From Jeotgalibacillus haloalkalitolerans (GTDB lineage Bacteria; Bacillota; Bacilli; Bacillales; Jeotgalibacillaceae), in NCBI RefSeq assembly GCF_034427455.1, contig NZ_JAXQNN010000001.1:558001-622000 (forward strand): a stretch of 64,000 bases of DNA, given 5' to 3'. The notes under the pieces are model-generated. The model did not search any database. It saw only the letters and a program-made list of their open reading frames with translations, and was not told the origin of the DNA. Of this stretch, positions 17,633 to 26,684 are shown piece after piece (the first letter of the stretch is position 1; every line of letters begins with the position of its first letter). The position numbers and the translations under genes are program-made.

Positions 17633-18925
17633 ATGAAAAAACAGTGGATCAACCTGAAAGATAAAGTCTGGCTCAGGCCGCTCGGGTATAGCCTGCTTGC
17701 GGTGCTGCTTGCAGCAGTTGTTGGTTTCGTTGATATTAACTATGGACCTGGCATATCAGGTCTGCCCGCTATTTTCTATACAGAAGTAGAGCTCGCTCAA
17801 GCCATTCTGACTGCTCTGATCACAGCGCTGCTGACGATGACGACATTCACTTTTTCAACGATTATGGTTGTCCTCACAACCTATGCTTCACAATATTCAC
17901 CTAAGACCATTAAAAATTTTATTACAGACCCGCTGACGCTCAGAGTGCTCGGGATATTTATGGGCGGATTCATTTATTCAACACTTTCGATGCTGTTTAT
18001 GAGAGACAGCCTTTCACAGGATCCGGTGATCGCCGGCGTAGTGGGAGTACTGATTGCAATTTTATGTCTGGTGTTTTTTGCAATCTTTATTCATCATGTA
18101 GCAAATGATATACAGGCAAGCCGTCTGATTGAACGCCTTGCAGGTGACACAGATGATGTAACAGACTACTATTTTAAGCTTATGCAAAAGCAGAATGTTT
18201 CTCTTGAACATCAGGGTGAAAACTGGAATTCTGGCGAGACCTTCTATCAGGTCCAGGCGCAAAGCTATGGATACGTACAATATATAGATTTGGATCAGCT
18301 GGGAAAAAAGGCGGCAGAGCATGGGGTAATGATTGAAGTGAACGTGCCAATCGGTGAATACGTTCATAAAGCCACGCCACTGCTGACAGTATATGTTCAG
18401 CCAGAACGTCTGCCTGAAGTAAGAGACCTGCCTCTGACACAAAGCTTTATGATCGGGAATGAGCGGGACGTCAGGCAGGATCCCGTATTTGCCCTGCAAA
18501 AAATGGTTGAAGTCGCGCTGCGGGCAATTTCACCGGGTATCAATGATCCGAATACGGCAAATGACAGTATAAGGCATATCGGCAGACTGCTTGGAAATAT
18601 GGCGCAGTTTCCCGTGAGGCCTATTCTGATAACAGATGACGATGGTAAAGGTCTGGTGAAAATAAACCTTCCATCATTCCAGGATATCTTATATAAAACC
18701 TTTTTCCAGCTTCGCCATTACGGAAAAGAAGATGTATCCGTCCTGACTGCGATGCTTGAAGCCATTGCCTTTGCCGGAGAAAGTGCACCACGACAGCATC
18801 TGGGTTCACTAAGGGACATTGCAGAATACGTCGTAGAAAAAGCTGATCTTGACAAGATGCCAGCGATGGATCGTGAGTGGATCAATCAGAAATTGCAGGC
18901 GGTTGAGAGGATTACAGAGAGGTAA
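17633..18925 (+). CDS. DUF2254 membrane protein
   Basis: A 430-residue protein with four predicted helices in residues 15-175 (LLAVLLAAVVGFVDI; ALLTMTTFTFSTIMVVLT; IFMGGFIYSTLSMLF; GVLIAILCLVFFAIFIHHV) and a soluble C-terminal half. The TFTFSTIMVVLTTYASQYSP and ISPGINDPNTANDSI segments are hallmarks of the DUF2254 family. Its molecular role is unknown. GGGGTGGAG precedes the ATG at 17633. It is read divergently from the PTS gene and followed by a terminator, so it appears monocistronic. Confidence 0.85.
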   Translation: MKKQWINLKDKVWLRPLGYSLLAVLLAAVVGFVDINYGPGISGLPAIFYTEVELAQAILTALITALLTMTTFTFSTIMVVLTTYASQYSPKTIKNFITDPLTLRVLGIFMGGFIYSTLSMLFMRDSLSQDPVIAGVVGVLIAILCLVFFAIFIHHVANDIQASRLIERLAGDTDDVTDYYFKLMQKQNVSLEHQGENWNSGETFYQVQAQSYGYVQYIDLDQLGKKAAEHGVMIEVNVPIGEYVHKATPLLTVYVQPERLPEVRDLPLTQSFMIGNERDVRQDPVFALQKMVEVALRAISPGINDPNTANDSIRHIGRLLGNMAQFPVRPILITDDDGKGLVKINLPSFQDILYKTFFQLRHYGKEDVSVLTAMLEAIAFAGESAPRQHLGSLRDIAEYVVEKADLDKMPAMDREWINQKLQAVERITER

Positions 18926-18936
18926 GGCAGACGCTC

Positions 18937-18978
18937 CATAGTAAAAGGGCATTCCGTCGCGGAATGCCCTTTTACTAT
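18937..18978. terminator. Bidirectional terminator between DUF2254 and TPR genes
   Basis: AGTAAAAGGGCATTCC pairs perfectly with GGAATGCCCTTTTACT around GTCGC, between two convergent genes. Confidence 0.9.
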
Positions 18979-20246
18979 GAAACCATTGTCTTCAGTAAAT
19001 CCTGATAAGCCTTTGCTTCTTCAGCCTGTCCGGAAGCAAGATAAGCTTTAAAAAGGCGCTCAACCGGCTCTTTTGATTCTGGATGCAACTCCATTTCATA
19101 GGTGAAGCAGTCAATCGCTTCATTGTAAAATCCGATTTTTTCATACAGCTCACCTGCTGCGGCCTGCTGCTCAGGATCTTCTGCTATTTCAGCAAGCTGC
19201 TTGACCAGCTGATAGACTGGCAGATCCGCTAAGGGTGTCAAATGTCTTAAGATTCCCCCCACGTCATGATCAGGCACGTGCCTTAAAGCAGTCAGGATCA
19301 TTTCGTTCATCTCTTCAGGGTGATCTGCTAGAAGCGGTGCAAGTCTGCTGCAAAGTGTCTCAAAGGAGAGAGCTGTCAATGTGTCCTGGTCCTGCAACAG
19401 CGTTCTCAGATCCCGTACATCTGAAGCCCTTAGCGTAAAAGGGTATTTCGCGAGCAGTCTGATTGCTTCAGCAGGCTGTTGTTGCCTGACCAGTTCCTTA
19501 AAAGCATTTCTCGCCGGTTCATCATAGCCGTCTGCAAGTAGTCTGTCATAAAGCATCTGCTGCTGTGCCGGAGTGTAATGGATATTTGTGAATTCGAGCA
19601 GTGTTTTAAATGTTCCCGGAGCCGGAGCAGATTTGTATTGTTCCTCTGCTGCAGCAAGCTGATGCTGAATCGGGAATCCCTCTTTCAGGTTGCGTGCCTC
19701 CCATAAAGTACGCTGATCAGCAGTCAGATCAACTTTTTCAGAGCGGGTTGACTTGACCCACTCGTGTTCAGGATAGATCGATCTGATCCGGTCATACACA
19801 ATCGCTGCTTTTTTAAATTTGCCATCGCGTTTATACGTATAGTAGTGATCCCTGAGGACCTTGAACAACTTTTCTTCTTTGATCAGACCATCGAAGCAGC
19901 TGAAGATCTCGACTGACTGGAGCGGGTCGTGTGCTGTTTTTTTGAGTAATACGGTAAATGATTGGTTTGTAAGTGTCATTTCTGATGATACAAGTTGATC
20001 CGAGAGCGGGTGGGGGCATAAAAAAACAATTCCCTGCGTGAACGCTTTTTCAGTGTAGCTGCGCCTTTTAGAGCGGCTCACTTTTTTAGCGGCAAGGAAT
20101 TGCTGATCTTTAAAATATAAGTGATATAAGTGGTGGTACTCATCTCGTGCTTCAAGAATCGTACATGGAACGTGAATAGCCAGACGGATTGGTGTCAGGG
20201 CGGTCAGTGATTGATCTTTTTCTTTCAAGTAGAATTGATTCATCAT
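18975..20246 (-). CDS. TPR-containing protein of unknown function
   Basis: A 423-residue soluble protein that I do not recognise as a named family. The N-terminal ~150 residues form a mixed alpha/beta region with PIRLAIHVPCTILEARDEYHHLYHLYF. From about residue 130 it is helical and repeat-like (HYYTYKRDGKFKKAAIVYDRIRSIYPEH), and the C-terminus has a clear tetratricopeptide pair (AAGELYEKIGFYNEAIDCFTYEMELHP and VERLFKAYLASGQAEEAKAYQDLL). No signal peptide or membrane helix is seen, so it is probably a cytoplasmic scaffold. AGGAGG stands seven bases before the first of two tandem ATGs. It has a single-gene layout between terminator and promoter. Confidence 0.7.
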   Translation of the reverse strand: MMNQFYLKEKDQSLTALTPIRLAIHVPCTILEARDEYHHLYHLYFKDQQFLAAKKVSRSKRRSYTEKAFTQGIVFLCPHPLSDQLVSSEMTLTNQSFTVLLKKTAHDPLQSVEIFSCFDGLIKEEKLFKVLRDHYYTYKRDGKFKKAAIVYDRIRSIYPEHEWVKSTRSEKVDLTADQRTLWEARNLKEGFPIQHQLAAAEEQYKSAPAPGTFKTLLEFTNIHYTPAQQQMLYDRLLADGYDEPARNAFKELVRQQQPAEAIRLLAKYPFTLRASDVRDLRTLLQDQDTLTALSFETLCSRLAPLLADHPEEMNEMILTALRHVPDHDVGGILRHLTPLADLPVYQLVKQLAEIAEDPEQQAAAGELYEKIGFYNEAIDCFTYEMELHPESKEPVERLFKAYLASGQAEEAKAYQDLLKTMVS

Positions 20247-20404
20247 TCTCGTTCCTCCTCTCAGGGTCAGTCTTATTATATCATACTTTTCAGAATACTG
20301 ATTAATTCATTTGGACTAGGACTAAAGTTCATTTGGTACACGAAATATTTTTAAAGGTACTTATTTACCCCTTTTTGGTAGTATTTAACCATGTTAAATT
20401 TCAC

Positions 20405-20419
20405 TTTTTTCTGAAAATT
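20405..20419. promoter_or_regulatory. CodY-box-like site upstream of the secreted protease
   Basis: TTTTTTCTGAAAATT matches AATTTTCWGAAAATT at 13 of 15 positions. It lies 55 bases before the protease start, in promoter range. CodY represses many protease and peptide-uptake genes when amino acids are plentiful. Confidence 0.55.
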
Positions 20420-20473
20420 TTGCATGTTAAGCTGTAAAAGCATGACAGAATATAGTTCGAAAGGGGAAATAAC

Positions 20474-22585
20474 ATGAAGAAGAAACCGGTATTAAAAGTA
20501 CTATCTTCAAGTGCACTTGCACTGTCTCTGTTAGCACCTGCAGCAATGGTACCAGGGACAGCATCAGCTGCACCTGCAGATACGCCGAATTGGGATACAG
20601 AACGCTATGGGGATCGTCAGGATATAGATACATATCTTCAGAGTCTGAGTGAAGATGAGGGTTTTCTTAAGCAGGCTGAAAAGAAAATCAAAGAACAGGC
20701 TGCACAGCTTGAGGCTGACCAGGAAACTGCAGGCGCTTCAGCTCAGTCAGAAGAGAATTTTACTTTTAACGGCGGTACGAAGCTGTTTTTGGATCGTAAT
20801 TTAGAATTTAAGGAGTTCACTCTGCGAAGCGTAGGGGAAAACGTTGAAGTATGGGTGGCGAATGACCTGAGCTATCCTGAAGGAGATCCACGGGGAACAG
20901 ACGTTGTAACTCAGGAGCAGGTTGACAAACTGAAGGATGAGTTCGATTCGAATATGTATCCGGTTGCGACTGATTTCTTTGGGACACCGGATAAACTGGA
21001 CGGATCGAATGCGACAGTTCCTGGCATGGTTGGGTTACCAGATGATTATTATGAAGGCAGCGACAAAGTCATGATGATGATCGATAACGTCAAGGATGAT
21101 GCTTATTATGATTCAACTTATCCATTCTTCGTAGCAGGCTTCTTCTGGCAGACGCTAGAAAACTATACTGATCGTAACATGATTACCATTGATACTAACA
21201 ACTGGGAAGAGCGTCTTGAATCAACTTTCTATGCAACAACCATTCATGAGCTTCAGCATTTAATCCATGCAGATAACGATGCAGCTGAAGAAACATGGTT
21301 GAATGAGGGGATGTCAACATTCTCTGAATATCTTGGCGGTTATGGTCACGGTGAAGGGTCAATTAACTTCTTCCTGGATCACCCTGAAAACTCACTTGTG
21401 AACTGGGATGATCACCGCAATGCATCAACAGGACCAGAGACTATTGCTGACTACGGTCAGGTATATCTGTTCACACTTTATCTGTATGATAAATACGGCC
21501 AGGAGCTGATCCGTGAGCTTGCAACATCACAGTCACAGGGAATTGCTTCGGTAAATGAAGTATTTGCTTCTAATGGCATTGATAAGACATTTAAAGACGT
21601 CTATCAGGACTTTATGACAGCACTTGCACTTGATGACGGAAAAGGTAATCAGGGCGTATATGAATTTGACAGCATCAACCTGCGCGATCTTCCAGTAGAT
21701 AACGAAGGTACTAAGCGCGGTAAAACAGTCAGCTATGAAAATGCACTTGAAGTAGAAAAAGAAGGTGTACCTGCATGGGGCGGGGACTTCAAATCTATTG
21801 ATTTCTCAAACAAAGTAAAAGACTTTAAGTTCAACGGGGTAGACTTCCTTCAGAAATGGACGTCAGTTAAAGATCCGTTAAATCCTGATAACCAGGTACT
21901 TTACAGTCAAAATGGAGCTGAAGATGACAGTGAGCTGATCTTTAAAGCGGATCTGACAGGCACTGATTCAGCAACACTGACATTCGATCACCTGTATGAC
22001 ATTGAAGAAACATGGGATTATGGAGTCGTTCAGGTATCAACTGATAACGGTGAAACATGGACATCACTTGAAAACGAAAATACACGTACAGAAGTTGCTG
22101 AAGGCGGATATCCTACAATTATCGAAAACGTACCTGGATTCACAGGTAAGGTAGATGAATGGACAAACGAATCATTTGACCTCAGTGCATACGCAGGTCA
22201 GGAAGTTCTTGTCTCATTCCGCTACATGGAGGACTGGGCATTCAGCAATGAAGGATGGTATGTAGATAACATTCAGGTGGAGGCTGCAGGCTTTGAATCA
22301 GACGGGTCTTCAGTTGAACCATTCACATCACTTGCTGAAATGAATGAAGAATTCCTTGAGTATACAGTGACATTCATCCAGGAACGCGGAAAGGGTAACG
22401 CTCATCCGAAAGTATGGCACGTTGATCCATTTAACGTGAACGATGAAGATGCCCTGAAACTGAACCAGCTATTTAAAAACGGTAATGTAAAAATGATCAC
22501 AACATTTGCAGCACCGGAAGGTATCACAAGCCCAATCGACTTTACTTATGAGCTTTTGACGAAAGAGAATAAGAATAATAGATAA
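20474..22585 (+). CDS. Secreted zinc metalloprotease (M30/M6-like)
   Basis: A 703-residue exported protein. Signal peptide 1-32 (KKKPVLKVLSSSALALSLLAPAAM...ASA). The zinc site reads HELQHLIH (His258, Glu259, His262), followed by TWLNEGMSTFSEYLGG with Glu278 as the likely third ligand; the HExxH...WLNEG pattern recalls hyicolysin-like M30 peptidases. Residues about 455-610 form a MAM/immune-inhibitor-A-like beta-sandwich (VQVSTDNGETWTSL, GYPTIIENVPGF, GWYVDNIQVE). The end contains no cell-wall anchor. AAAGGGGAA precedes the ATG at 20474. A CodY-like box upstream fits a role in feeding on protein outside the cell. Exact peptidase family uncertain. Confidence 0.82.
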   Translation: MKKKPVLKVLSSSALALSLLAPAAMVPGTASAAPADTPNWDTERYGDRQDIDTYLQSLSEDEGFLKQAEKKIKEQAAQLEADQETAGASAQSEENFTFNGGTKLFLDRNLEFKEFTLRSVGENVEVWVANDLSYPEGDPRGTDVVTQEQVDKLKDEFDSNMYPVATDFFGTPDKLDGSNATVPGMVGLPDDYYEGSDKVMMMIDNVKDDAYYDSTYPFFVAGFFWQTLENYTDRNMITIDTNNWEERLESTFYATTIHELQHLIHADNDAAEETWLNEGMSTFSEYLGGYGHGEGSINFFLDHPENSLVNWDDHRNASTGPETIADYGQVYLFTLYLYDKYGQELIRELATSQSQGIASVNEVFASNGIDKTFKDVYQDFMTALALDDGKGNQGVYEFDSINLRDLPVDNEGTKRGKTVSYENALEVEKEGVPAWGGDFKSIDFSNKVKDFKFNGVDFLQKWTSVKDPLNPDNQVLYSQNGAEDDSELIFKADLTGTDSATLTFDHLYDIEETWDYGVVQVSTDNGETWTSLENENTRTEVAEGGYPTIIENVPGFTGKVDEWTNESFDLSAYAGQEVLVSFRYMEDWAFSNEGWYVDNIQVEAAGFESDGSSVEPFTSLAEMNEEFLEYTVTFIQERGKGNAHPKVWHVDPFNVNDEDALKLNQLFKNGNVKMITTFAAPEGITSPIDFTYELLTKENKNNR

Positions 22586-22617
22586 GAAATTCAAAGTTTT
22601 AAATACAATTTGAGTGG

Positions 22618-22655
22618 AACGGAGCGTAAGGCGTCCGCCTGAAGCGAAGTGCTGC
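22618..22655. repeat. Fragment of GC-rich dispersed element
   Basis: GGAACGGAGCGTAAGGCG followed by TCCGCCTGAAGCGAAGTG resembles the ends of the longer elements (compare 52610-52740) with the middle missing. It precedes the protease terminator. Confidence 0.45.
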
Positions 22656-22698
22656 GTTTAAGAGACTGAGACACACATTGTGTTTCAGTCTCTTTTTA
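22656..22698 (+). terminator. Terminator after the protease gene
   Basis: AAGAGACTGAGACACA pairs with TGTGTTTCAGTCTCTT around CAT, followed by five T. Confidence 0.85.
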
Positions 22699-22858
22699 AT
22701 GGAGTATAAAAATAATAGATCGGGTAATAAATAAACTGTATACGCATTGCTTTGTCCGCAATACATAAACATGTTAAAATAAAATGTGTGTTAAATACTT
22801 TTAAAACAACAAATTATGTCTTTTTCAGAAGGACAAATGTAAACGAGGAGGAAATGAC

Positions 22859-24049
22859 GTGTCTAAAGTACTTCAACAGTTTTTACAGGACAACCTGAAT
22901 GATTTAAAAGATAAGGGCTTATATAATGAAATTGATCCGGTAGAAGGTCCAAACGGTGCGATGATCACGATTGGCGGACAGGAACTGATTAACCTGTCTT
23001 CAAATAACTACCTGGGTCTGGCGACAAATGATCATTTAAAAGAAGCGGCTAAAAAAGCGATTGATCATTACGGGGTTGGTGCAGGGGCTGTCCGTACAAT
23101 CAACGGTACACTTGATGTACACGTAAAGCTTGAAGAAAAACTTGCTGAATTCAAGGGGACAGAAGCTGCAATTGCTTATCAGTCAGGCTTTAACTGTAAC
23201 ATGGCTGCGATCTCTGCAGTGATGGATAAAAATGATGCCATTCTATCAGATGAATTAAACCATGCATCAATCATTGACGGCTGCCGTCTTTCAAAAGCAA
23301 AAATCATCCGCGTGAACCACTCGGATATGGATGATCTTCGTGCAAAAGCGAAGGAAGCAACAGAATCAGGTCTGTACAATAAAGTGATGGTTATCACGGA
23401 TGGTGTATTTTCAATGGATGGGGACGTTGCAAAGCTTCCTGAAATCGTTGAAATCGCAAAAGAATATGACCTGATAACGTATGTGGATGATGCACACGGT
23501 TCTGGTGTGATGGGTAAAGGAAAAGGTACAGTAAAACATTTCGGTCTTGAAAAAGAAGTAGACTTCCAGATCGGTACGCTATCAAAAGCGATCGGAGTCG
23601 TTGGCGGATATGTGGCAGGGTCTCAGGATCTGATTGATCTGTTAAAAGTACGCTCACGACCGTTCCTGTTCTCAACAGCATTAACACCAGGAGATACAGT
23701 GGCGATTACAGAAGCCATCCAGATGCTGCTTGACAGCACTGAGCTTCATGACAAGCTATGGGAGAACGGTGATTATCTAAAAGCCGGCCTGAAGAAAATC
23801 GGTTTTGATATTGGTGAAAGTGAAACACCGATTACACCGGTTATTATCGGTGAAGAAAAGCTGACTCAGAAATTCAGCAAACGTTTGTTTGAAGAAGGCG
23901 TATATGCCAAATCAATCGTCTTCCCAACCGTTCCACGCGGCACAGGCCGTGTCAGAAACATGCCTACAGCAGCACATACGAAAGAGATGCTGGATGAGGC
24001 AATCGCAGTGTATGAGAAGGTTGGTAAGGAATTAGAAATTATTAAGTAA
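22859..24049 (+). CDS. kbl: Glycine C-acetyltransferase (2-amino-3-ketobutyrate CoA ligase)
   Basis: A 396-residue PLP enzyme of the alpha-oxoamine synthase family. It splits 2-amino-3-oxobutyrate with CoA into glycine and acetyl-CoA, the second step of threonine breakdown. Seen: SSNNYLGLA (47-55), the YVDDAHGSG motif with Asp210 and His213, and [13 protein letters not shown] with the PLP-binding Lys243. Length is standard (about 395). The GTG start at 22859 follows GAGGAGG with seven bases between. The partner dehydrogenase tdh is 7 kb downstream, beyond the peptide transporter. The family also includes KAS III-like BioF; the tdh gene nearby favours Kbl. Confidence 0.93.
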   Translation: MSKVLQQFLQDNLNDLKDKGLYNEIDPVEGPNGAMITIGGQELINLSSNNYLGLATNDHLKEAAKKAIDHYGVGAGAVRTINGTLDVHVKLEEKLAEFKGTEAAIAYQSGFNCNMAAISAVMDKNDAILSDELNHASIIDGCRLSKAKIIRVNHSDMDDLRAKAKEATESGLYNKVMVITDGVFSMDGDVAKLPEIVEIAKEYDLITYVDDAHGSGVMGKGKGTVKHFGLEKEVDFQIGTLSKAIGVVGGYVAGSQDLIDLLKVRSRPFLFSTALTPGDTVAITEAIQMLLDSTELHDKLWENGDYLKAGLKKIGFDIGESETPITPVIIGEEKLTQKFSKRLFEEGVYAKSIVFPTVPRGTGRVRNMPTAAHTKEMLDEAIAVYEKVGKELEIIK

Positions 24050-24069
24050 AACGATAAGATGACCAGGAA

Positions 24070-24108
24070 TGAGAGCCTGTCCCGTATAATGGGGCAGGCT
24101 TTTTTTTG
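24070..24108 (+). terminator. Terminator after kbl
   Basis: AGCCTGTCCC pairs with GGGGCAGGCT around a short loop, followed by eight T. Confidence 0.88.
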
Positions 24109-24135
24109 CTTATCCGGGGTGGCCGGGCCGAATGT

Positions 24136-24325
24136 GAAGGAATTGTGTGAAAGAATTAAGGGAATATCTATAGTGCAGAAGGAATTAACGTTTGAAATGA
24201 AGAAAATATGGCGGTCTGAATCAAAATGAAGGAAATAAATACAGGATTGAAGGAATCACACCCAGGATTGATGGAATAATATTTAGATTGAAGGAATAAC
24301 CCCTCAAATGATGGAATTGCGCCGT
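24136..24325. repeat. 21-base periodic array, word family C (GAAGGAAT)
   Basis: GAWGGAAT-like words start at 24136, 24178, 24199, 24228, 24249, 24270, 24290 and 24310. Steps are 42, 21, 29, 21, 21, 20, 20. Flanking bases vary, though GGATT or AGATT often precedes the word. The array lies between the kbl terminator and the end of the peptide-binding protein gene; no ORF explains it. Confidence 0.72.
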
Positions 24326-24394
24326 GTCCGACGGTACCAGCTATCCCGCCCCGTCAACAACCACACCCACGCCTCGATTGCAAAAACCGAAAAC

Positions 24395-24433
24395 AAAAAC
24401 CCCCGCCCGGATCACTCCGGACGAGGGTTTTTT
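24395..24433 (-). terminator. Terminator of the peptide-binding protein gene
   Basis: AAAAACCCCCGCCCGG and CCGGACGAGGGTTTTTT pair around ATCACT. It lies just past the stop codon at 24445 and is nearly symmetric, so it may act on both strands. Confidence 0.85.
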
Positions 24434-24444
24434 ATCATATCTGA

Positions 24445-26076
24445 TTACTCAGAGATTGTTACATCTTTAAGCTGATAAAGACCATTTGGAAGTGTAGAGA
24501 ATCCAGATACATTATCGCTTACACCAGTCAGGTATTCCTGGTGGTGAATGTAAACCATTGGTGCCACTTCTACAAGACGTTCCTGAAGCTGTGAGTAGAT
24601 CTCAGCACGAGCGTCCTGGTCAGTTTCCTGACGGCCCTGGTCAAGCAGTGAGTCAACTTCGTCATCCTGTAGGAATGAACGGTTACCCGGTGCTCCAACC
24701 TGAGAAGAGTGGAATAGTGCATATGTTGCATAGTCAGCGTCAGCTGTTGGCGTTGACCATCCAAGGATAAACATGTCGTGGTTACCCGCAGCAGTTTCAT
24801 CAAGGAATGAACCAAATTCAACAACTTCAATTTCAACTTCAATGTTCAGTTCAGCAAGTGCTTCCTGAACAAGTACAGCAGTGTCAACACGCTGTGGGTT
24901 GTCATTTGTCATGATTGTAGTAGAGAAACCGTCAGCAAATCCTGCTTCTTCAAGAAGTGCTCTGGCTTCATCCATGTTGTACTCAAGAGGTTCAACACTT
25001 TCATCATAACCGAATACGCCTGGAGGAATTGGACCTACAGCAGGAACACCGTATCCTTCATAAATACCTTCAATGATTGAAGCCTTATCAACTGCCATAG
25101 AGATTGCCTGACGTACCTGCTGGTTGTCAAATGGCTCCTGCTCCATGTTAAATCCTAGGTAAGAAAGTGATGTTGAACCCTGGATTTGTGCAGATGCATT
25201 ATCAAGGTTATCAACACGTGAAACTTCGTTTGGCTGAAGTGGATCGATAATGTGAGCGTTACCTGTTTCAAGTTCAGCTACACGAGTACCTGATTCAGGA
25301 ACAACGCGGAATGTTACAGTATCAACCTGTGCTCCGCCATCCCAGTGCTCTTCGTTGTTAGAAAGAACGATTTCTTCACCAGGAGTCCAGCTTTCGAATT
25401 TGAAGAATCCAGTACCAACCGGCTCTTGTGCAATCACAGAACCTGGCTCAGATCCTTCTTCCATTGCTGCATAGTCAGCATCAATTGCTTCTTTAGAAAT
25501 CATACCGCCACCGCTGTGAGAAAGGTGAGCAAGTAGTGGAGCGAAAGGATATTCAGTAACGATTTGTACAGTGTACTCATCAATTACGTTTACTTCTGTG
25601 ATCATTTCATAAAGGAATCCACGTGGTGAAGCTACTTCAGGATCAAGAACGCGATCTAGGTTAGCTTTAACAACTTCAGCGTTAAATGCTGAACCGTCGT
25701 GGAATGTTACATCTTCACGAAGCTTGAATTCCCAAGTCAGGTCATCAACAGCTTCCCATTCTTCAGCCAGTAGTGGCTCAATTTCGTTGTCTGCATTTTG
25801 GAATACAAGTGTTTCATAAAGGTTAGCCTGAATGTTTGATGAAGGAACATCATTTGAACCGTGTGGATCAAGTGATGATGCATCAGATAGTACATTCAGC
25901 ATTAGATCGCCGCCTGAACCGCCTTCAGCAGCGCCATCTTCTGTTTCTGTTCCGCCATCATCAGTAGAACCGCCTTCTTCTGATGAAGAGTCGTCGCTTC
26001 CGCCGGCACATGCTGCAAGGAACATTGCAAGTACAAGCGTTAGTAAAAATGCCCAAAGCGTCTTTTTACTTGTCAA
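24445..26076 (-). CDS. Peptide ABC transporter substrate-binding lipoprotein (OppA/DppE family)
   Basis: A 543-residue extracytoplasmic solute-binding protein, family 5. A lipoprotein signal ends in LAAC (Cys23), followed by an acidic Gly/Ser/Asp/Glu-rich linker of about 35 residues that would extend the domain from the membrane. The mature part has the family signature TWEFKLREDVTFHDGSAFNAEVV near residue 120 and the C-terminal LYQLKDV end. It should deliver di- or oligopeptides to the permease encoded divergently. The start is TTG at 26076 with GGGGGG eight bases upstream. A CodY-like box sits ~80 bases before the start. Confidence 0.92.
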   Translation of the reverse strand: MTSKKTLWAFLLTLVLAMFLAACAGGSDDSSSEEGGSTDDGGTETEDGAAEGGSGGDLMLNVLSDASSLDPHGSNDVPSSNIQANLYETLVFQNADNEIEPLLAEEWEAVDDLTWEFKLREDVTFHDGSAFNAEVVKANLDRVLDPEVASPRGFLYEMITEVNVIDEYTVQIVTEYPFAPLLAHLSHSGGGMISKEAIDADYAAMEEGSEPGSVIAQEPVGTGFFKFESWTPGEEIVLSNNEEHWDGGAQVDTVTFRVVPESGTRVAELETGNAHIIDPLQPNEVSRVDNLDNASAQIQGSTSLSYLGFNMEQEPFDNQQVRQAISMAVDKASIIEGIYEGYGVPAVGPIPPGVFGYDESVEPLEYNMDEARALLEEAGFADGFSTTIMTNDNPQRVDTAVLVQEALAELNIEVEIEVVEFGSFLDETAAGNHDMFILGWSTPTADADYATYALFHSSQVGAPGNRSFLQDDEVDSLLDQGRQETDQDARAEIYSQLQERLVEVAPMVYIHHQEYLTGVSDNVSGFSTLPNGLYQLKDVTISE

Positions 26077-26153
26077 AAAAATTACCCCCCATATTTAAAT
26101 AATCATTCTGAAATGTGCGCACAAAGCGCAATATTCAAAAAATAATATATCGC

Positions 26154-26168
26154 AAATTTTAGAATATT
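26154..26168. promoter_or_regulatory. CodY-box-like site upstream of the binding-protein gene
   Basis: AAATTTTAGAATATT matches the CodY consensus at 12 of 15 positions. It lies about 80 bases upstream of the start codon at 26076. Confidence 0.4.
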
Positions 26169-26393
26169 ACAAGCGTGTAAAAATAGTTTCAACTGTATTT
26201 TAAAGATTATCACTGGATGTTCATGATATTGGAAAATCTTATAATTATATTAATATAATTTATACAATTAGTTTTAGCTTTAAAGCGTTACTCTGCTAAA
26301 ATAATGATTGCTTCAAAAAACCGTTTGTATTCACACGGCGGAATGAATTGTACTTTCTGCGTTATTTTTAGTGAAAAAACCTGCGTACCTTGT

Positions 26394-26408
26394 AATTTAC
26401 AGAAAATT
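26394..26408. promoter_or_regulatory. CodY box in the divergent transporter intergenic region
   Basis: AATTTACAGAAAATT matches AATTTTCWGAAAATT at 14 of 15 positions. It is near the middle of a 608-base AT-rich gap between divergent transporter genes and could serve both. Apart from this and the weaker site at 26154 the gap shows no repeat word, ORF or riboswitch fold. Confidence 0.65.
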
Positions 26409-26684
26409 ACGCAAGTATATTTAAGCCTTACAGTACTAAGACTGCAACCTTAAAAAACATATAATTAAAATACTAGATTTTGATAAAGCTATTCTAATAT
26501 TAGCAATGTGGAATTATTATCCTTACGAAAGTTTTCATGTAGGAATTTATGCAAATTGTTTCATAAAAAAAGATATTAGAATAGTTTCATTTTTGTTGAA
26601 AATGCGTTAATATTGTTGAGGTGCGTAAAGTTCTTTCCTATTACTTTACAAAGCGATTTATATGCATAAGAGAGGGTGTAAAAA

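Noticed and set aside
26077-26684. Riboswitch or small gene in the 608-base gap before the transporter operon
   Set aside because: No conserved fold, terminator or ORF was found; only CodY-like boxes are supported.
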